Source: Thermococcus sp. 4557
GTDB taxonomy: Archaea; Methanobacteriota_B; Thermococci; Thermococcales; Thermococcaceae
DNA: 64,000 nucleotides
Direction: 5' to 3'
Assembly: GCF_000221185.1 (NCBI RefSeq)
Contig: NC_015865.1
Coordinates: forward strand, 248,001 to 312,000
The notes under the pieces were generated by a model. That model saw nothing but the letters and a program-made list of their open reading frames with translations, made no database searches and was not told the DNA's origin. The position numbers were made by a program, and so were the translations under genes. Positions 23,467 through 33,974 of this stretch are shown here, in pieces. Position 1 is the first letter of the stretch. Each line of letters opens with the position of its first letter.

Positions 23467-26349
23467 ATGGTTCCGCTGAAGAGGATTGACAAAATCCGGT
23501 GGGAGATTCCCAAGTTCGACAAGCGCATGAGAGTTCCGGGCAGGGTTTACGCTGACGACCAGCTCATCGAGAAGATGCGCGGGGACAGGACGCTGGAGCA
23601 GGCCGCGAACGTCGCAATGCTCCCCGGCATCTACAAGTACTCCATCGTCATGCCCGACGGCCATCAGGGCTATGGCTTCCCGATTGGAGGAGTAGCGGCC
23701 TTCGACGTGAAGGAGGGTGTGATAAGCCCCGGAGGGGTCGGATACGACATTAACTGCCTTGCTCCTGGCTCAAAAGTCCTCACGGAGCATGGATACTGGG
23801 TTAAAGTCGAGGAGATGCCCGGGAAGTTCAAGCTCCAGGGGCTGAGGGTCTACGACGTTGATGAGGGACACAACGATTTCTCAGAGGTCGCCTTCGTTGC
23901 CGAGAGGGACGTTGAAGAGAACGAGCTCGCGGTGAGAATCGTCACCGAGTCAGGGAAGGTCATCGAGGGCAGCGAGGACCACCCGGTTTTAACTCCACAG
24001 GGATACGTCTATCTCGGCAACGTCAGGGAGGGCGACGAAGTTCTCGTTTACCCGTTCGAAGGTGTTGAGTTCGAGGAGAGAAGAGGTGTTCTCCTGAGCG
24101 AGGAGGATTTTGAGGACGAGGACGGGCAAATAGTGAAGTTCCTGCGCGAGAAAAATCTACTACCGCTCCGCTGGGAGGACCCGAGGATAGGAACCCTCGC
24201 GAGAATCCTCGGCTTCGCTTTCGGCGACGGCCACCTCGGCGAGATGGACGGCAGGCTCTACCTGAGCTTCTACGGGAAGGAAGGAACGCTGAGGGAGCTG
24301 AAGAAGGACCTTGAGAGGCTCGGCGTAAACGCCAACCTCTACGTGCGCGAGAGGGACTACCGCATCGAGACGGTGAGCGGTGAGTATGAGGGCAGGAGCG
24401 TCTCGGCCGAGCTGAGGGTCACCTCAAGGAGCTTTGCCCTGCTCATGGAGAAGCTCGGAATGCCGAGGGGTAAGAAGGCGGATAAGGCTTACAGCGTCCC
24501 CGAGTGGATTAAGAGCGCTCCGCTCTGGGTGAAAAGGAACTTCCTTGTCGGACTCTTCGCGGCTGATGGAAGCATCGTCGAGTTCAAGGGCAACACCCCT
24601 CTACCGATAAACCTCACCCAGTCGAAAGCAGAAAAGCTTGAGGAAAACCTCAGGGAGTTCATGAATGAGGTAACCGAACTCCTCGCAGAGTTCGGTGTCA
24701 AGACGACGGTTTACATGGTCAAGTCGAGGAAGGGCGTAACCTACAGACTAGCCCTCGTTGGCGAGGAGAGCATCAGGAACTTCCTCGGGAGGATAAACTA
24801 CGAGTACGACCTCGAGAAGAAGGCCAAAGGCTTAGTTGCATACGCCTACCTGAAGTTTAAGGAGCGCGTTAGGGCCGAGAGGAAGAGAGCGGCCGAGGTA
24901 GCAAGGAAAGTTTACGCGGAAACTGGAAGCGTGACGAAGGCCCACGAGGCTGTCAAGGACGTTGTCAACAAACGCTTCGTCGAGAGGGCAATTTACGAGG
25001 GCGATAAAGAACCGCGCGTTCCCAAGGATTTCCCGACCTTCGAGGAGTTCGCGCGCGAGAGGGGCTACGAGGGAGGCTTCGTCGCTGAGAAGGTCCTCAA
25101 GGTCGAGAGTGTCAGGCCGGGTTATGAGAAGTTCTACGACATCGGTGTCTACCACAGAGCTCATAACTTCATAGCCAACGGCGTCGTAGTTCACAACTGC
25201 GGCGTTCGCCTTATCCGCACGAACCTCACCGAGAAGGAAGTGAGGCCGAGGATAAAGGAGCTCGTTGACACGCTCTTCAAGAACGTGCCGAGCGGGCTGG
25301 GAAGCAAGGGCCGTGTGAGACTCCACTGGACTCAGCTTGACGATGTTCTCGCCGACGGTGCCAAGTGGGCCGTCGATAACGGCTACGGCTGGAAGGAGGA
25401 TTTAGAACACCTCGAAGAAGGCGGGAGAATGGAGGGCGCCGACCCAAACGCGGTCAGCCAGAAGGCGAAGCAGAGGGGTGCCCCGCAGCTCGGCTCCCTC
25501 GGCTCCGGAAACCACTTCCTTGAGGTCCAGGTCGTCGATAAGGTCTTTGATGAGAAGATAGCGGAAGCGTATGGCCTCTACGAAGGGCAGGTCGTCGTCA
25601 TGGTTCACACCGGAAGCAGGGGACTCGGCCACCAGGTGGCGAGCGACTACCTCAGGATAATGGAGAAGGCCAACAGGAAGTACGGGGTGCCGTGGCCCGA
25701 CCGTGAGCTCGTGAGTGTTCCCTTCCAGACAGAGGAGGGACAGAGGTACTTCAGCGCGATGAAAGCGGCCGCCAACTTTGCCTGGGCTAACAGGCAGATG
25801 ATAACCCACTGGGTCAGGGAGTCCTTTGAAGAGGTCTTCAAGAGGAAGGCCGAAGACATGGAGATGAGCATCGTCTACGACGTCGCCCACAACATAGCCA
25901 AGGTCGAGGAGCACGAGGTTGATGGGAAGAAGGTCAAGGTGGTCGTCCACAGGAAGGGAGCGACGAGGGCGTTCCCAGCAGGCCATCCGGACGTGCCGAG
26001 GGCCTACCGTGACGTCGGCCAGCCGGTTCTGATTCCGGGCTCGATGGGAACGGCGAGCTACGTCCTGGCCGGTGCGGAGGGTTCAATGAAGGAGACCTTC
26101 GGCAGCTCCTGCCACGGTGCGGGGAGGCTGATGAGCAGGCACGCCGCAACCAGGCAGTACCGCGGCGATAGGCTTAGAAATGAGCTCCTCCAGAGGGGAA
26201 TCTACGTCCGTGCGGCCTCGCTCCGTGTCGTTGCCGAGGAGGCTCCGGGAGCCTACAAGAGCGTTGACAACGTCGTCAACGTCGTCCACCAGGCTGGCAT
26301 AGCGAACCTCGTGGCGAGAATGCGCCCGATGGGCGTCGCCAAGGGCTGA
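23467..26349 (+). CDS. rtcB: RNA ligase RtcB precursor containing an intein
   Basis: The 960-codon frame encodes RtcB interrupted by an intein. The N-extein runs from [12 protein letters not shown] to GGVGYDIN (residues 1-96). The C-extein starts [10 protein letters not shown] and holds the active-site histidines and [11 protein letters not shown]. Removal of 481 intein residues leaves about 479, the normal RtcB size. RtcB joins 2',3'-cyclic phosphate and 5'-OH ends in tRNA splicing, using Mn and GTP with archease as activator. GGAGGGGGTGAGAGG precedes the ATG, and a TATA-like AAGCTTAAAATAA lies near 23424. Expression of active ligase depends on protein splicing. Confidence 0.97.
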   Translation: MVPLKRIDKIRWEIPKFDKRMRVPGRVYADDQLIEKMRGDRTLEQAANVAMLPGIYKYSIVMPDGHQGYGFPIGGVAAFDVKEGVISPGGVGYDINCLAPGSKVLTEHGYWVKVEEMPGKFKLQGLRVYDVDEGHNDFSEVAFVAERDVEENELAVRIVTESGKVIEGSEDHPVLTPQGYVYLGNVREGDEVLVYPFEGVEFEERRGVLLSEEDFEDEDGQIVKFLREKNLLPLRWEDPRIGTLARILGFAFGDGHLGEMDGRLYLSFYGKEGTLRELKKDLERLGVNANLYVRERDYRIETVSGEYEGRSVSAELRVTSRSFALLMEKLGMPRGKKADKAYSVPEWIKSAPLWVKRNFLVGLFAADGSIVEFKGNTPLPINLTQSKAEKLEENLREFMNEVTELLAEFGVKTTVYMVKSRKGVTYRLALVGEESIRNFLGRINYEYDLEKKAKGLVAYAYLKFKERVRAERKRAAEVARKVYAETGSVTKAHEAVKDVVNKRFVERAIYEGDKEPRVPKDFPTFEEFARERGYEGGFVAEKVLKVESVRPGYEKFYDIGVYHRAHNFIANGVVVHNCGVRLIRTNLTEKEVRPRIKELVDTLFKNVPSGLGSKGRVRLHWTQLDDVLADGAKWAVDNGYGWKEDLEHLEEGGRMEGADPNAVSQKAKQRGAPQLGSLGSGNHFLEVQVVDKVFDEKIAEAYGLYEGQVVVMVHTGSRGLGHQVASDYLRIMEKANRKYGVPWPDRELVSVPFQTEEGQRYFSAMKAAANFAWANRQMITHWVRESFEEVFKRKAEDMEMSIVYDVAHNIAKVEEHEVDGKKVKVVVHRKGATRAFPAGHPDVPRAYRDVGQPVLIPGSMGTASYVLAGAEGSMKETFGSSCHGAGRLMSRHAATRQYRGDRLRNELLQRGIYVRAASLRVVAEEAPGAYKSVDNVVNVVHQAGIANLVARMRPMGVAKG
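23755..25197 (+). other. LAGLIDADG intein in RtcB
   Basis: The 481-residue intein starts with C97 ([13 protein letters not shown], block A). It contains block B in GSEDHPVLT and two LAGLIDADG helices ([11 protein letters not shown] and [12 protein letters not shown]), and ends with block F plus HN (VVHN) before the +1 cysteine. All splicing residues (Cys1, block B His, C-terminal His-Asn, Cys+1) are intact, and the endonuclease core looks complete. The insertion falls exactly at the Mn-binding catalytic cysteine of RtcB, the site used by known Pyrococcus/Thermococcus RtcB inteins. It is a mobile element within the protein. Confidence 0.95.
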
Positions 26350-26405
26350 TTTCGATTTTCTCAATTTTCCCGGTTCTTTCAATTTACAAAATAAAAAAGC
26401 AAAAG
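26350..26405. terminator. T/A-rich bidirectional terminator region
   Basis: The gap between convergent rtcB and the ABC permease holds T-runs on the plus strand (GATTTTCTCAATTTTCCC) and, on the minus strand, TTTTGCTTTTTTATTTTG. Such oligo-T stretches are the usual archaeal terminators for each direction. Confidence 0.55.
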
Positions 26406-27332
26406 TCAATTGATGTCACTGGTCATGAACCTGACGTAGGCGAAAGCGAAGGGCAGGAAGAGCATGACCAGCAGTATCGCCAGGTTGTTGAAGCCGTAGG
26501 TGAAGGAGTCCCCCAGGGGGAGGTAGTAGTTGAGGAATCTGTCGCCGCCGAAGATGTACTGGACAAGCTGGGTGTAGTGGTGTGCTGGGTTCAGGAAGTG
26601 GAGTCTCGTCATCCATGTGATCACCGTTTCCCGCCAGACCTCGTGGGCACTCGTTCCCCACGGCGGCTCGGGCCCCGCGAACTTGGGCGCCACAATCTCC
26701 ACCACGATGCCGTAGAAAACCGTCAGGAAAATCGCCAGACCGACAGCGGCAAGCATCGAGGTCTCGGGCTTTTTGAAGAGCGTTGAGAACAGCACTCCAA
26801 TTGACAGGAATACCAGCGTGTAAAGCATCGTTGCCAGAATCGCCAGGGATCCCCTGAGGAGCGAGTCCCCGTCAATGGGTATTCCCAGTATGAGCATCAC
26901 GGCGATGATGGCAACGTAGACCACCAGGTTGGTCAGTACTATCAGGGTTCCCATTCCAAGGAACTTGCCGTTGATGACCTCGTCCCTGTAAACTGGATGG
27001 CCGAGGAGAACCTTGGCCGTTCCGGTTTCAATCTCCCTGTTTATTGCGTCTGATCCGAGGGCGGCGCCGAGAACAGCCCCGATGACGGTGATTATCATCA
27101 TGTTTACCATGAAAAGCATCGCGAGGGGGGTCATGTAAACCTCCCCCTTGGCCCCCCACAGGCCGAGCTCGTTGGATTCGACGCCTGGAACGCCCATCTG
27201 GATCAGGTAGTCCTTTATGCCGTAAACCGCGAGGCCAAAAATGAGGAGGTAGAGGCCCATGATGACGATGAACCTCTTGCTCTTCACCGAGGTGTAGAGC
27301 TCCTTGAGGGCTATGTTCCAGGCGGGGTTCAT
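26406..27332 (-). CDS. ABC-2-type transporter permease
   Basis: The 308-residue protein has six membrane helices and the ABC-2 permease pattern, with an amphipathic NIALKELYTSVKSKRF start and the INREIETGTAKVLLGHPVYRDEVINGK coupling region. A long extracytoplasmic loop lies between the fifth and sixth helices. It is the last gene of a three-gene unit with a secreted NEW3 protein and an ATPase, each overlapping the next by four bases. The substrate is unknown; export is typical for this family. Confidence 0.87.
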   Translation of the reverse strand: MNPAWNIALKELYTSVKSKRFIVIMGLYLLIFGLAVYGIKDYLIQMGVPGVESNELGLWGAKGEVYMTPLAMLFMVNMMIITVIGAVLGAALGSDAINREIETGTAKVLLGHPVYRDEVINGKFLGMGTLIVLTNLVVYVAIIAVMLILGIPIDGDSLLRGSLAILATMLYTLVFLSIGVLFSTLFKKPETSMLAAVGLAIFLTVFYGIVVEIVAPKFAGPEPPWGTSAHEVWRETVITWMTRLHFLNPAHHYTQLVQYIFGGDRFLNYYLPLGDSFTYGFNNLAILLVMLFLPFAFAYVRFMTSDIN

Positions 27333-29458
27333 CTCCTACCAACCCTCCTCATCAGCCATATCACGATTCCGAAGACGACCACGAGCAGGAGGATTCCGAG
27401 ATAAGCGCTGCTTGAGCCCTGCGTAACCCTGACCGTTATCACGGTTTCTGCCTTTGCTTGGTCGCCGGTGGCGGTTACGGTTATGGTGTACGTTCCTGCG
27501 GGGGCGGATTTGGGGACCTTGATCCTCAGCTCAAACTGGCTGGGTCCTTCGCTGATCACCATGTTGCTTTCCCGGATGGGACCGAGGCGGGGTATCGTGT
27601 CGGGAACCGCCTCAACTTCCCAGCCGCTGGGCGCCTGGGCGGTTATCTTGATGTTGGTGACCGTGGTCCCCATGCTGTCAATCCACACCGTGGTGGCCGT
27701 TGAGCCTCCTGCCTTGACCGTGAGCGTGGGGTAATCAGCGTTGAGGGAGAGTGCGGCGGGGTTCTCGACTTTGATCACAACTGGAATTTCAACCCGGGTT
27801 CCCTTCCCGGTGATGATGAGTTTGGCGTTTATTTCGCCGGATACTACGTTGAACGGGGCGATAACAACGAGGTACGCGCTGGTGCTTCCGCCGGGTTCTG
27901 CCTTCAGGGTTCCGATGGGGGTTGCGCCGCTGGGGTCCTGGCTGATCACGTAGCTCCATTCGGGTTCGAGGCCCTCCAGCGTGACACGGTACTCGTCCTC
28001 TTTGGAGCCGAGGTTGGTTATCGTGATCTCCGTACTGGCACTCGCCCCTGCTGTCACGGTAAGAACGTCGTTCTGGAGCTTGGCCTCGAAGTAGTAGGGC
28101 GCCTTTGTTAGGGCTATATTGAGGGTTTTCTCCTCGCCATCGCCGAGCTTGACATTTTCGACCTTCGAAACGGCTCCCGGGGCGCCGGCAATGAGCCTGT
28201 AGTCCCCTGCGGGGAGCTCAATCATCATGCTGCCTGTGGAGGATGTTGTAACGTTCTTTCCGCCGATGCTCACCCATCCCTTCAGGGGGTTTCCGCTCTC
28301 GTCGGTCAGGATCACCGTCAGTTTTGCGGGCTGGCCGAGGTACGTCTTGTATACGTGAACCGTCAGGCCGTATTCCCTTCCGTTTATGGTGAAGCTCAGC
28401 CTGTGGTCGCCGAGGGTCGCGTTCCTCGGTATCTCGATGAGCAGGGTGGCGCTGAAGGTTCCCGAAACGGTAAAGCTCCTGAGTCTGTACTGACCGTCCG
28501 TCAGATACATCGTCCACCCTGCCGGGAGGGCCATCTGCTGGAACTCCACGGTGCCGCTCCCCGTGAATGTTATCGGAATCGTGAGTTTCTGCCCCGCCTC
28601 CACGTCCAAGCTTAGATATGGAACCGAGATGTCAACGCCGGCGGTCTCTATCTGGACGCTTCCCGGGAAATCCCCAATGCAAAATCTGAGGGTTCCACTG
28701 CCTGCAGGCTCGATGTGAAGGCTGACCGGTACCGAACCCTTCGGGGGAAGCGTTATCTCCTCGACCTCGACTCCCCCGTACAGGAAGCTCGCCCTCCACC
28801 CTTCCGGCATCGAGGTAACCTTGAGGCTCAGGCGGAGCTCCGAGTTTGAGGAGCTCGTTATCGTTATCGGTACATCAACGGGCCCGGAGACCCTTATCTT
28901 TCCGTAGGGGTAAAACACCGAGTACTCCATGCTGACCGTTTCCGAGGCGGGTTCCGCGGCGTACACCTTTATCTCCTTTCCGTCGTACTCCAGGGCTATA
29001 AGGTCGACGACGGCGCTTCCGTTCACTTCCAGGGTTCTCGCAACGCCGTTTACGGAGACGTCGACGGTCTTGTTGCCCACCGCGGTAACGAGGACAACGT
29101 TCCCATCAAAGACTGCCTTGGCACCTACCTTGGGCTTTAGAGATGTAACGAAGTCGGGCTTAACTGATACGATTATGAAGCCGCCCTGTGCGGTGTAGCT
29201 CCCGATGAGTATCTTGATGCCGTCGCGCTCTATTTCGGTTCCAAATGCGAAGGGTTTCAGCTCCAGTATCCTGCTCCCGTTCCTCAGCATCAGGTAGTAG
29301 CTCCCGTCGGCGGCCTGGACCACCGTTATCGTGTAGTTCCCAACCGAGATCATCTGTCCCGCGGAGATCCTGTCCTCGAACACGGTCACGTAAGGCTGAG
29401 CCGCAACGAGTGAGGACAGAAGGACGAACGAAAGCAGAACCACCAGGAGTTTTCTCAT
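27329..29458 (-). CDS. secreted, membrane-anchored NEW3-domain protein
   Basis: The 709-residue protein has a signal peptide (MRKLLVVLLSFVLLSSLVAAQ), a long beta-sandwich region with several Ig/NEW3-like repeats (for example ITITNLGSKEDEYRVTLEG and later GPIRESNMVISEGPSQFELRIKVPK) and a carboxypeptidase-regulatory-like segment. It ends in one C-terminal membrane helix (AYLGILLLVVVFGIVIWLM) with a basic tail. It is embedded between the ATPase and permease genes of an ABC exporter, suggesting it is an outer-face partner of that exporter or its cargo handler. Confidence 0.8.
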   Translation of the reverse strand: MRKLLVVLLSFVLLSSLVAAQPYVTVFEDRISAGQMISVGNYTITVVQAADGSYYLMLRNGSRILELKPFAFGTEIERDGIKILIGSYTAQGGFIIVSVKPDFVTSLKPKVGAKAVFDGNVVLVTAVGNKTVDVSVNGVARTLEVNGSAVVDLIALEYDGKEIKVYAAEPASETVSMEYSVFYPYGKIRVSGPVDVPITITSSSNSELRLSLKVTSMPEGWRASFLYGGVEVEEITLPPKGSVPVSLHIEPAGSGTLRFCIGDFPGSVQIETAGVDISVPYLSLDVEAGQKLTIPITFTGSGTVEFQQMALPAGWTMYLTDGQYRLRSFTVSGTFSATLLIEIPRNATLGDHRLSFTINGREYGLTVHVYKTYLGQPAKLTVILTDESGNPLKGWVSIGGKNVTTSSTGSMMIELPAGDYRLIAGAPGAVSKVENVKLGDGEEKTLNIALTKAPYYFEAKLQNDVLTVTAGASASTEITITNLGSKEDEYRVTLEGLEPEWSYVISQDPSGATPIGTLKAEPGGSTSAYLVVIAPFNVVSGEINAKLIITGKGTRVEIPVVIKVENPAALSLNADYPTLTVKAGGSTATTVWIDSMGTTVTNIKITAQAPSGWEVEAVPDTIPRLGPIRESNMVISEGPSQFELRIKVPKSAPAGTYTITVTATGDQAKAETVITVRVTQGSSSAYLGILLLVVVFGIVIWLMRRVGRR

Positions 29459-30384
29459 TCCCCATCCCTCCCGTAGATGGTCCGGAGGAAAACGTCCTCC
29501 AGGCTGGGTTCTTCAATATCAAGCTTCAGGATCGTGAGGCCTTTTTCGGAGAGGTATCTGGAGAGGTCTTCCCTTATGTCGGTTCTGGCGAATATTATCG
29601 CCCTGTTCGGCTGAATCACCTCCACCCTCGTGATCTCGGGATGCTCTATCTCCGGCAGCGGCTCCTTGGTCTCAACCTTTATCTCGTAGCCCTCAAGCTC
29701 CATGAACTGCCTCTTTATCTCCCCGAGGGTTCCGACGGCCTTCAGCTTCCCCTTCACTATTATACCGACCCTGTCGCTGAGCTCCTCGACCTCGCTGAGC
29801 ACGTGGGATGAAAAGAAGACGGTCCTGCCCTCGGCTTTTGCCTCCCTGATGAGCCTCTTGACGAGGTGAGCCCCCTCCGGGTCGAGGCCGCTCGTCGGCT
29901 CGTCGAGGATGAGCAGTTCGGGGTCGTTTATGAAGGTCTGGGCTATCAGGAGTCTCTGTTTCATGCCCTTGGAGAAGGTCTTCGCCTTTCTGTAGCGGAC
30001 ATCCCAGAGACCGACCATTTTCAGGAGCTCGGTTATCCGTTTCTCCTTCTCCGCGTTCGACATCCTGTAAAAGTTGGCGAAGAACTCTAGGTTTTTCCAC
30101 GCGGTGAGTTCACCGTACACCGTTGCGTTCTCCGGGAGGTATCCTATGCGCTCTTTTATCCCGATGGGATTCTTGGACATGTCGATTCCCAGTATCTCCA
30201 CCCTTCCTGTATCTGGGATTTTCATGCCCAGCATGCTGAGTATTGTGGTCGTTTTTCCGGCACCGTTCGGCCCTAAAAAGCCGAACACCTCCCCTCGTTG
30301 AACCTCAAAACTTAGACCATCAACCGCCCGGAACTTCCCGTACGATTTGGTAAGGTTCTCAACCAGTATCGCCTGAGTGGGCAT
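29455..30384 (-). CDS. ABC transporter ATP-binding protein
   Basis: The 309-residue ATPase has Walker A GPNGAGKTT, a KTFSKGMKQRL signature variant, Walker B LLILDEPTSGLDPEG and an SSHVL switch. The C-terminal 90 residues form the extra domain common in ABC-2 exporters. It starts a three-gene operon; its stop overlaps the ATG of the NEW3 protein. The ATG at 30384 follows AGGGGTGCT; the GTG three codons earlier overlaps that site. Confidence 0.92.
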   Translation of the reverse strand: MPTQAILVENLTKSYGKFRAVDGLSFEVQRGEVFGFLGPNGAGKTTTILSMLGMKIPDTGRVEILGIDMSKNPIGIKERIGYLPENATVYGELTAWKNLEFFANFYRMSNAEKEKRITELLKMVGLWDVRYRKAKTFSKGMKQRLLIAQTFINDPELLILDEPTSGLDPEGAHLVKRLIREAKAEGRTVFFSSHVLSEVEELSDRVGIIVKGKLKAVGTLGEIKRQFMELEGYEIKVETKEPLPEIEHPEITRVEVIQPNRAIIFARTDIREDLSRYLSEKGLTILKLDIEEPSLEDVFLRTIYGRDGE

Positions 30385-30482
30385 ATTGAGCACCCCTTTT
30401 AGGAGTAAGATCCTGATAATCCCAAGTGTAAGTGGGGGTCATGGTTTTAAACTTTATCGTCCTTCATGGAATGGGGATTCAC

Positions 30483-30953
30483 ATGGGTGAGCTGACGCAC
30501 GTTGATGAAAAGGGTGTTAAGATGGTGGAGGTTGGCCATAAGACGGAAGTTTTTAGGAAGGCCACCGCCAGGGGCAGGATAAAGCTGAAGCCCGAAACCA
30601 TCGAGCTGATAAAATCCGGGAAGACGAAGAAGGGCAACGTTATAGCCACCGCCCAGATAGCGGGAATCCTGGCCGTTAAGAAAACGCCCGAGCTGATTCC
30701 GCTCTGCCACCCGATACCCCTCACGGGGGTTGATATATCCTTCGAGTTCGGCGATGACTACATAGAGGCGACCTGCGAGGTTCGCGCCACCTACAAGACG
30801 GGGGTTGAGATGGAGGCCCTCACCGGTGTTACCGTCGCCCTGCTGACGATATGGGACATGGTCAAGGCCGTTGAGAAGGACGAGAACGGCCAGTACCCGT
30901 TCACGAGGATCGAGGGCATTCACGTGGTCGAGAAGGTAAAGGGGGCAGGTTAG
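30483..30953 (+). CDS. moaC: cyclic pyranopterin monophosphate synthase
   Basis: The protein of about 156 residues begins [18 protein letters not shown] and has the MoaC signatures [30 protein letters not shown] and an [11 protein letters not shown] helix. MoaC makes cyclic pyranopterin for molybdenum/tungsten cofactor, needed for the tungsten enzymes of Thermococcales. A TATA GTTTTAAACTT (about 30444-30454) puts the transcript start near 30475, so the start is 30483. Its stop overlaps the convergent hypothetical gene by 4 bp. MoaB and MoeA are encoded elsewhere in the window. Confidence 0.95.
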   Translation: MGELTHVDEKGVKMVEVGHKTEVFRKATARGRIKLKPETIELIKSGKTKKGNVIATAQIAGILAVKKTPELIPLCHPIPLTGVDISFEFGDDYIEATCEVRATYKTGVEMEALTGVTVALLTIWDMVKAVEKDENGQYPFTRIEGIHVVEKVKGAG

Positions 30954-31456
30954 TCCCTGCAGTAGCCCAGGACGAAGTACTCCAGCACCTTCGAGAGGTC
31001 ATCGAGGAGGAAACCGAGGAAGAACAGCAGGAACGTTCCGAGCGGGTATTCCTCGAAGTAGTTCCAGACGAGCCACCACACGGCACCCCAGATGATGATG
31101 CGGGGCACCTCTATAACCACCATCGATTTCCTGGAGACCTCCCTCAGAAGGAAGCGCTTGAGCCCGTTCTCATCGCGGGCGATGTAACACCCTGTATCCG
31201 ACCATTTCTTTTCATGGAGCCTTTTGGTGTGCCTTGCCAGGAACAGCCGCCTCTTCGGAAACTTCAGCACGTAAACGTAGTCCCCGTAGCTCGAGGCTAT
31301 GAACGACTCTATGGCGAGTTCGATATCGATGTCCCTCTGAAACTCCGAGACGTATGCCCCTTTCCGGCGGAACCCATCAACTATATCTTCCGGTTTGAAC
31401 TTGTCGAGTTTGAGGACCCTTATGTGATAGCTCGGGCTCAGGAGCCTATCGATCAT
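30950..31456 (-). CDS. hypothetical membrane protein
   Basis: About 168 residues with a soluble N-terminal part and two closely spaced C-terminal membrane segments (around [12 protein letters not shown] and [10 protein letters not shown]). I recognise no family. AGGTGA eight bases before the ATG at 31456 supports that start over the GTG at 31468. A TATA ATTTATAAATTTG lies at about 31498-31508. The end overlaps moaC. Confidence 0.65.
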   Translation of the reverse strand: MIDRLLSPSYHIRVLKLDKFKPEDIVDGFRRKGAYVSEFQRDIDIELAIESFIASSYGDYVYVLKFPKRRLFLARHTKRLHEKKWSDTGCYIARDENGLKRFLLREVSRKSMVVIEVPRIIIWGAVWWLVWNYFEEYPLGTFLLFFLGFLLDDLSKVLEYFVLGYCRD

Positions 31457-31565
31457 CGCTATTCTCACCTACAGACATTGTTGTAATATTACTTCACAAA
31501 TTTATAAATTTTGCCGTTTTCGAGCTTCAGGTAACTTTTTTAGTCCTTTGCCCATTTCCTTAGCG

Positions 31566-33296
31566 ATGACGCTCAAGCTGAACCCCGAGGCTAAAGCGAT
31601 ATACCGCTCAATCCGGGAGGAGATAAAGAGACGGTTAGTCCTTCCAGGGAGTTCGGCCTTTCTCGAGGGATTCGAACCTACCTCCGAGGAGAAGGAGATT
31701 CTCCGCAGGCAGGACTATTTTCGGAAAAACCTCCCCAAAATCCGGCCCGAGCTGAGGGAGCAGATAGCTAAAGTCAAGCCGATAAAGTTCCGCCGCGACT
31801 ACCTCCACGACAGGATTCTCATAGTTGACGAAAGCGAGCTCGAAAGGGCCCAGAGCCTGGGGCTCTGCGAGGTCTCGACAAGTTTGGAAGAGGGGGAGGG
31901 CTACGCCCTGGTGCTCAGCACCGTCGGCTACGGGATTGACGTCGAGCTAACGCCGTCCCAGATAGCCCCGGAGCTCTACATCATGCCCCTATGGGAGAAT
32001 CGGGAAACGCTTGAGGCCCTATCTAAAATCGGCGAGCTAACCGGAGAGGGCAGCGTCGCCTCGGAGATACTCCATGGGCTGAACGAACTCGGAGAGGTCA
32101 TGAAAAAGCAGAAGCTCCTCGACGGTCTTGAGGAGCTGGTTGCAGAGAAAGAGCACGAGCTTAACGAGGAAATAGCAGAGAAACTTGAAAAGTTCAGCCT
32201 GACGTTGAGTGGGAAAGAGTTGCTCGACTTCCTCGGGGAGCTCAAGGCCGGGAATTATGAGGCGATATTCAGGCACTTCGGCGAGGTCGAGGGCGAGATT
32301 CTGGATTTAATAAACGCGGCCGAAAACGAGCTGAGCGAAAAGCTTGGCATCACCGTTGAGCTCTTCTCCCGGGAGGAGCTGTATCCGGTGACCGTGCCCC
32401 CGGAGAGGATAGAGATGCTCCGCGAGGAGCTCGAAAGGGAGCTTAAGGTCGAGCTGTACCTCAGAAGCAGGGAAGTGCTTGAGAGAATCATGCCCCTCCT
32501 CCCCAAGCTCAAGGAGGAACTCGGCCGCGTCCACGAGCTTGACTTCCTGCTGGCCGTGAGGAACTTCACCGAGGGCTTTTCCTTCCCGGAGCTCTGGAAG
32601 GGCGGAATAGCATTCGTCAACGGGCGGCATCTCGTCATTGAAAACCCCCAGCCGGTCAGCTATGCAGTCGGGAAAAGGCCCGATGGGTTCCCAGTACCGG
32701 GAGCCGAAGATATACACGGCGAGAGTGTGGTCATCCTCACCGGTGCCAACAGCGGTGGAAAGACCAGCCTCTTGGAACTGATGACGCAGATAACCGTTCT
32801 CGCCCACATGGGATTCCCTGTTCCTGCCGAAAAGGCCTGGATCGAGCCTCTTGATGAGCTGTTCTTCTTCAGGAGGAAGAGGAGTGCCTACGGTGCCGGT
32901 GCCTTTGAGACGGCCCTGCGCTCCTTTGTCAGGGCCCTTCGCGGAGAGGGTAGAAAGCTCATCCTTATAGACGAGTTCGAGGCCATAACCGAGCCCGGCG
33001 CAGCTGTCAAGATAATTGGCGAACTTTTGAAGATAGCCCATGAAAAGGGCTTCTACGTTGTCATAGTGTCGCACCTGGGAGAGGACCTCAGGAAGGAGCT
33101 TCCCTTCGCCAGGGTCGATGGAATAGAGGCCAAAGGCCTGGACGAGAAGCTCAACCTCATTGTCGACCGGCAGCCCGTCTTCGGAAAGCTCGGCAGGAGC
33201 ACGCCGGAGCTCATCGTTGAAAGCCTTTCGAGAAAGAAGCGCGGAAAGGAGAGGGAGATATTCGAGAGGGTTCTATGGGCATTCAGGCAGGAGTGA
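31566..33296 (+). CDS. MutS-family ATPase (archaeal MutS2/MutS5-like)
   Basis: The protein of about 576 residues has a helical lever region with long coiled coils (about 160-330) followed by a MutS-type ABC ATPase. Its motifs are Walker A TGANSGGKTSLLE, a GAGAFE signature, Walker B LILIDEFEAITEPG and VSHLGEDL. It lacks the mismatch-recognition domain of MutS1 and any C-terminal Smr nuclease, so canonical mismatch repair is unlikely. Roles in recombination or ribosome rescue are known for other MutS2 proteins. The ATG at 31566 fits a leaderless transcript from a TATA around 31530-31543; an upstream TTG was rejected. Confidence 0.85.
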   Translation: MTLKLNPEAKAIYRSIREEIKRRLVLPGSSAFLEGFEPTSEEKEILRRQDYFRKNLPKIRPELREQIAKVKPIKFRRDYLHDRILIVDESELERAQSLGLCEVSTSLEEGEGYALVLSTVGYGIDVELTPSQIAPELYIMPLWENRETLEALSKIGELTGEGSVASEILHGLNELGEVMKKQKLLDGLEELVAEKEHELNEEIAEKLEKFSLTLSGKELLDFLGELKAGNYEAIFRHFGEVEGEILDLINAAENELSEKLGITVELFSREELYPVTVPPERIEMLREELERELKVELYLRSREVLERIMPLLPKLKEELGRVHELDFLLAVRNFTEGFSFPELWKGGIAFVNGRHLVIENPQPVSYAVGKRPDGFPVPGAEDIHGESVVILTGANSGGKTSLLELMTQITVLAHMGFPVPAEKAWIEPLDELFFFRRKRSAYGAGAFETALRSFVRALRGEGRKLILIDEFEAITEPGAAVKIIGELLKIAHEKGFYVVIVSHLGEDLRKELPFARVDGIEAKGLDEKLNLIVDRQPVFGKLGRSTPELIVESLSRKKRGKEREIFERVLWAFRQE

Positions 33297-33311
33297 GTTC
33301 TGCACTTTGTC

Positions 33312-33974
33312 CTACCCGACCCAGCTCCGCTCCCGGTACCTTCCCCTGCTCTCGATTTCTTCTATCTTCACCCTGATTTCTTCCGCCCTCTCCTCGCCCC
33401 TGACCTCGGCGTAGCCTTCCAAAACCGCCTCAAACCCTTTCTCGAACCACGTGTAGTGCGTGCTCTCCATGGCGCGCCTGAGTAGGTGCAGGTCAACGCC
33501 CTGGGCCTCCAGGGTGGGGTCGAAGTCCGCCAAACCAAAGTCTATCAGGTAAACCTTTCCGCCTCTGAGTATCATGTTGCTGGTGGTAAGGTCGCCGTGC
33601 ACTACCCCCGCCTCGTGAAGCTTTCCAATCTGCCTCCCAATCTCGCGGCAGAGGGGAAGCCTCTCCTCCATCGGCAGCCTCTCCAGAAGCTCCTTCAGTC
33701 TCTCACCATCGATGAACTCCATGGCTATCTTCATGTCCCTTGTATCAACCTCATAGACGTGGGGGCAGTTCACACCGAACTCCTTCGCCCGGTGGAGAAC
33801 CCTGGCTTCCCTAACCGTTCTCTCCTTTCTCAGCCGTTCGTCTATCTCCTTTATCCGGTAGCGCTTTGGAATTCTGTGCTTGATGATCACCGTTTCACCG
33901 GGAAGGAGTTCCGCCCCGAAATACTCGCCGAATCCTGAGATGTATATCTTGGCCTCCGCGCCCTGCTTTATCAT
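33312..33974 (-). CDS. bud32: KEOPS complex kinase Bud32
   Basis: The protein of about 220 residues opens MIKQGAEAKIY and has HRIPKRYR, the atypical kinase loop VVHGDLTTSNMIL and LIDFGLADFD, all hallmarks of Bud32. It is the KEOPS subunit that supports Kae1 in making t6A37 of tRNA. It is not fused to Kae1 here, unlike in some archaea. The ATG lies just after GAGGTGAGG; a GTG at 33989 sits closer to the transcript start predicted from the TATA GGCCTAAAACC and cannot be excluded. Confidence 0.94.
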   Translation of the reverse strand: MIKQGAEAKIYISGFGEYFGAELLPGETVIIKHRIPKRYRIKEIDERLRKERTVREARVLHRAKEFGVNCPHVYEVDTRDMKIAMEFIDGERLKELLERLPMEERLPLCREIGRQIGKLHEAGVVHGDLTTSNMILRGGKVYLIDFGLADFDPTLEAQGVDLHLLRRAMESTHYTWFEKGFEAVLEGYAEVRGEERAEEIRVKIEEIESRGRYRERSWVG

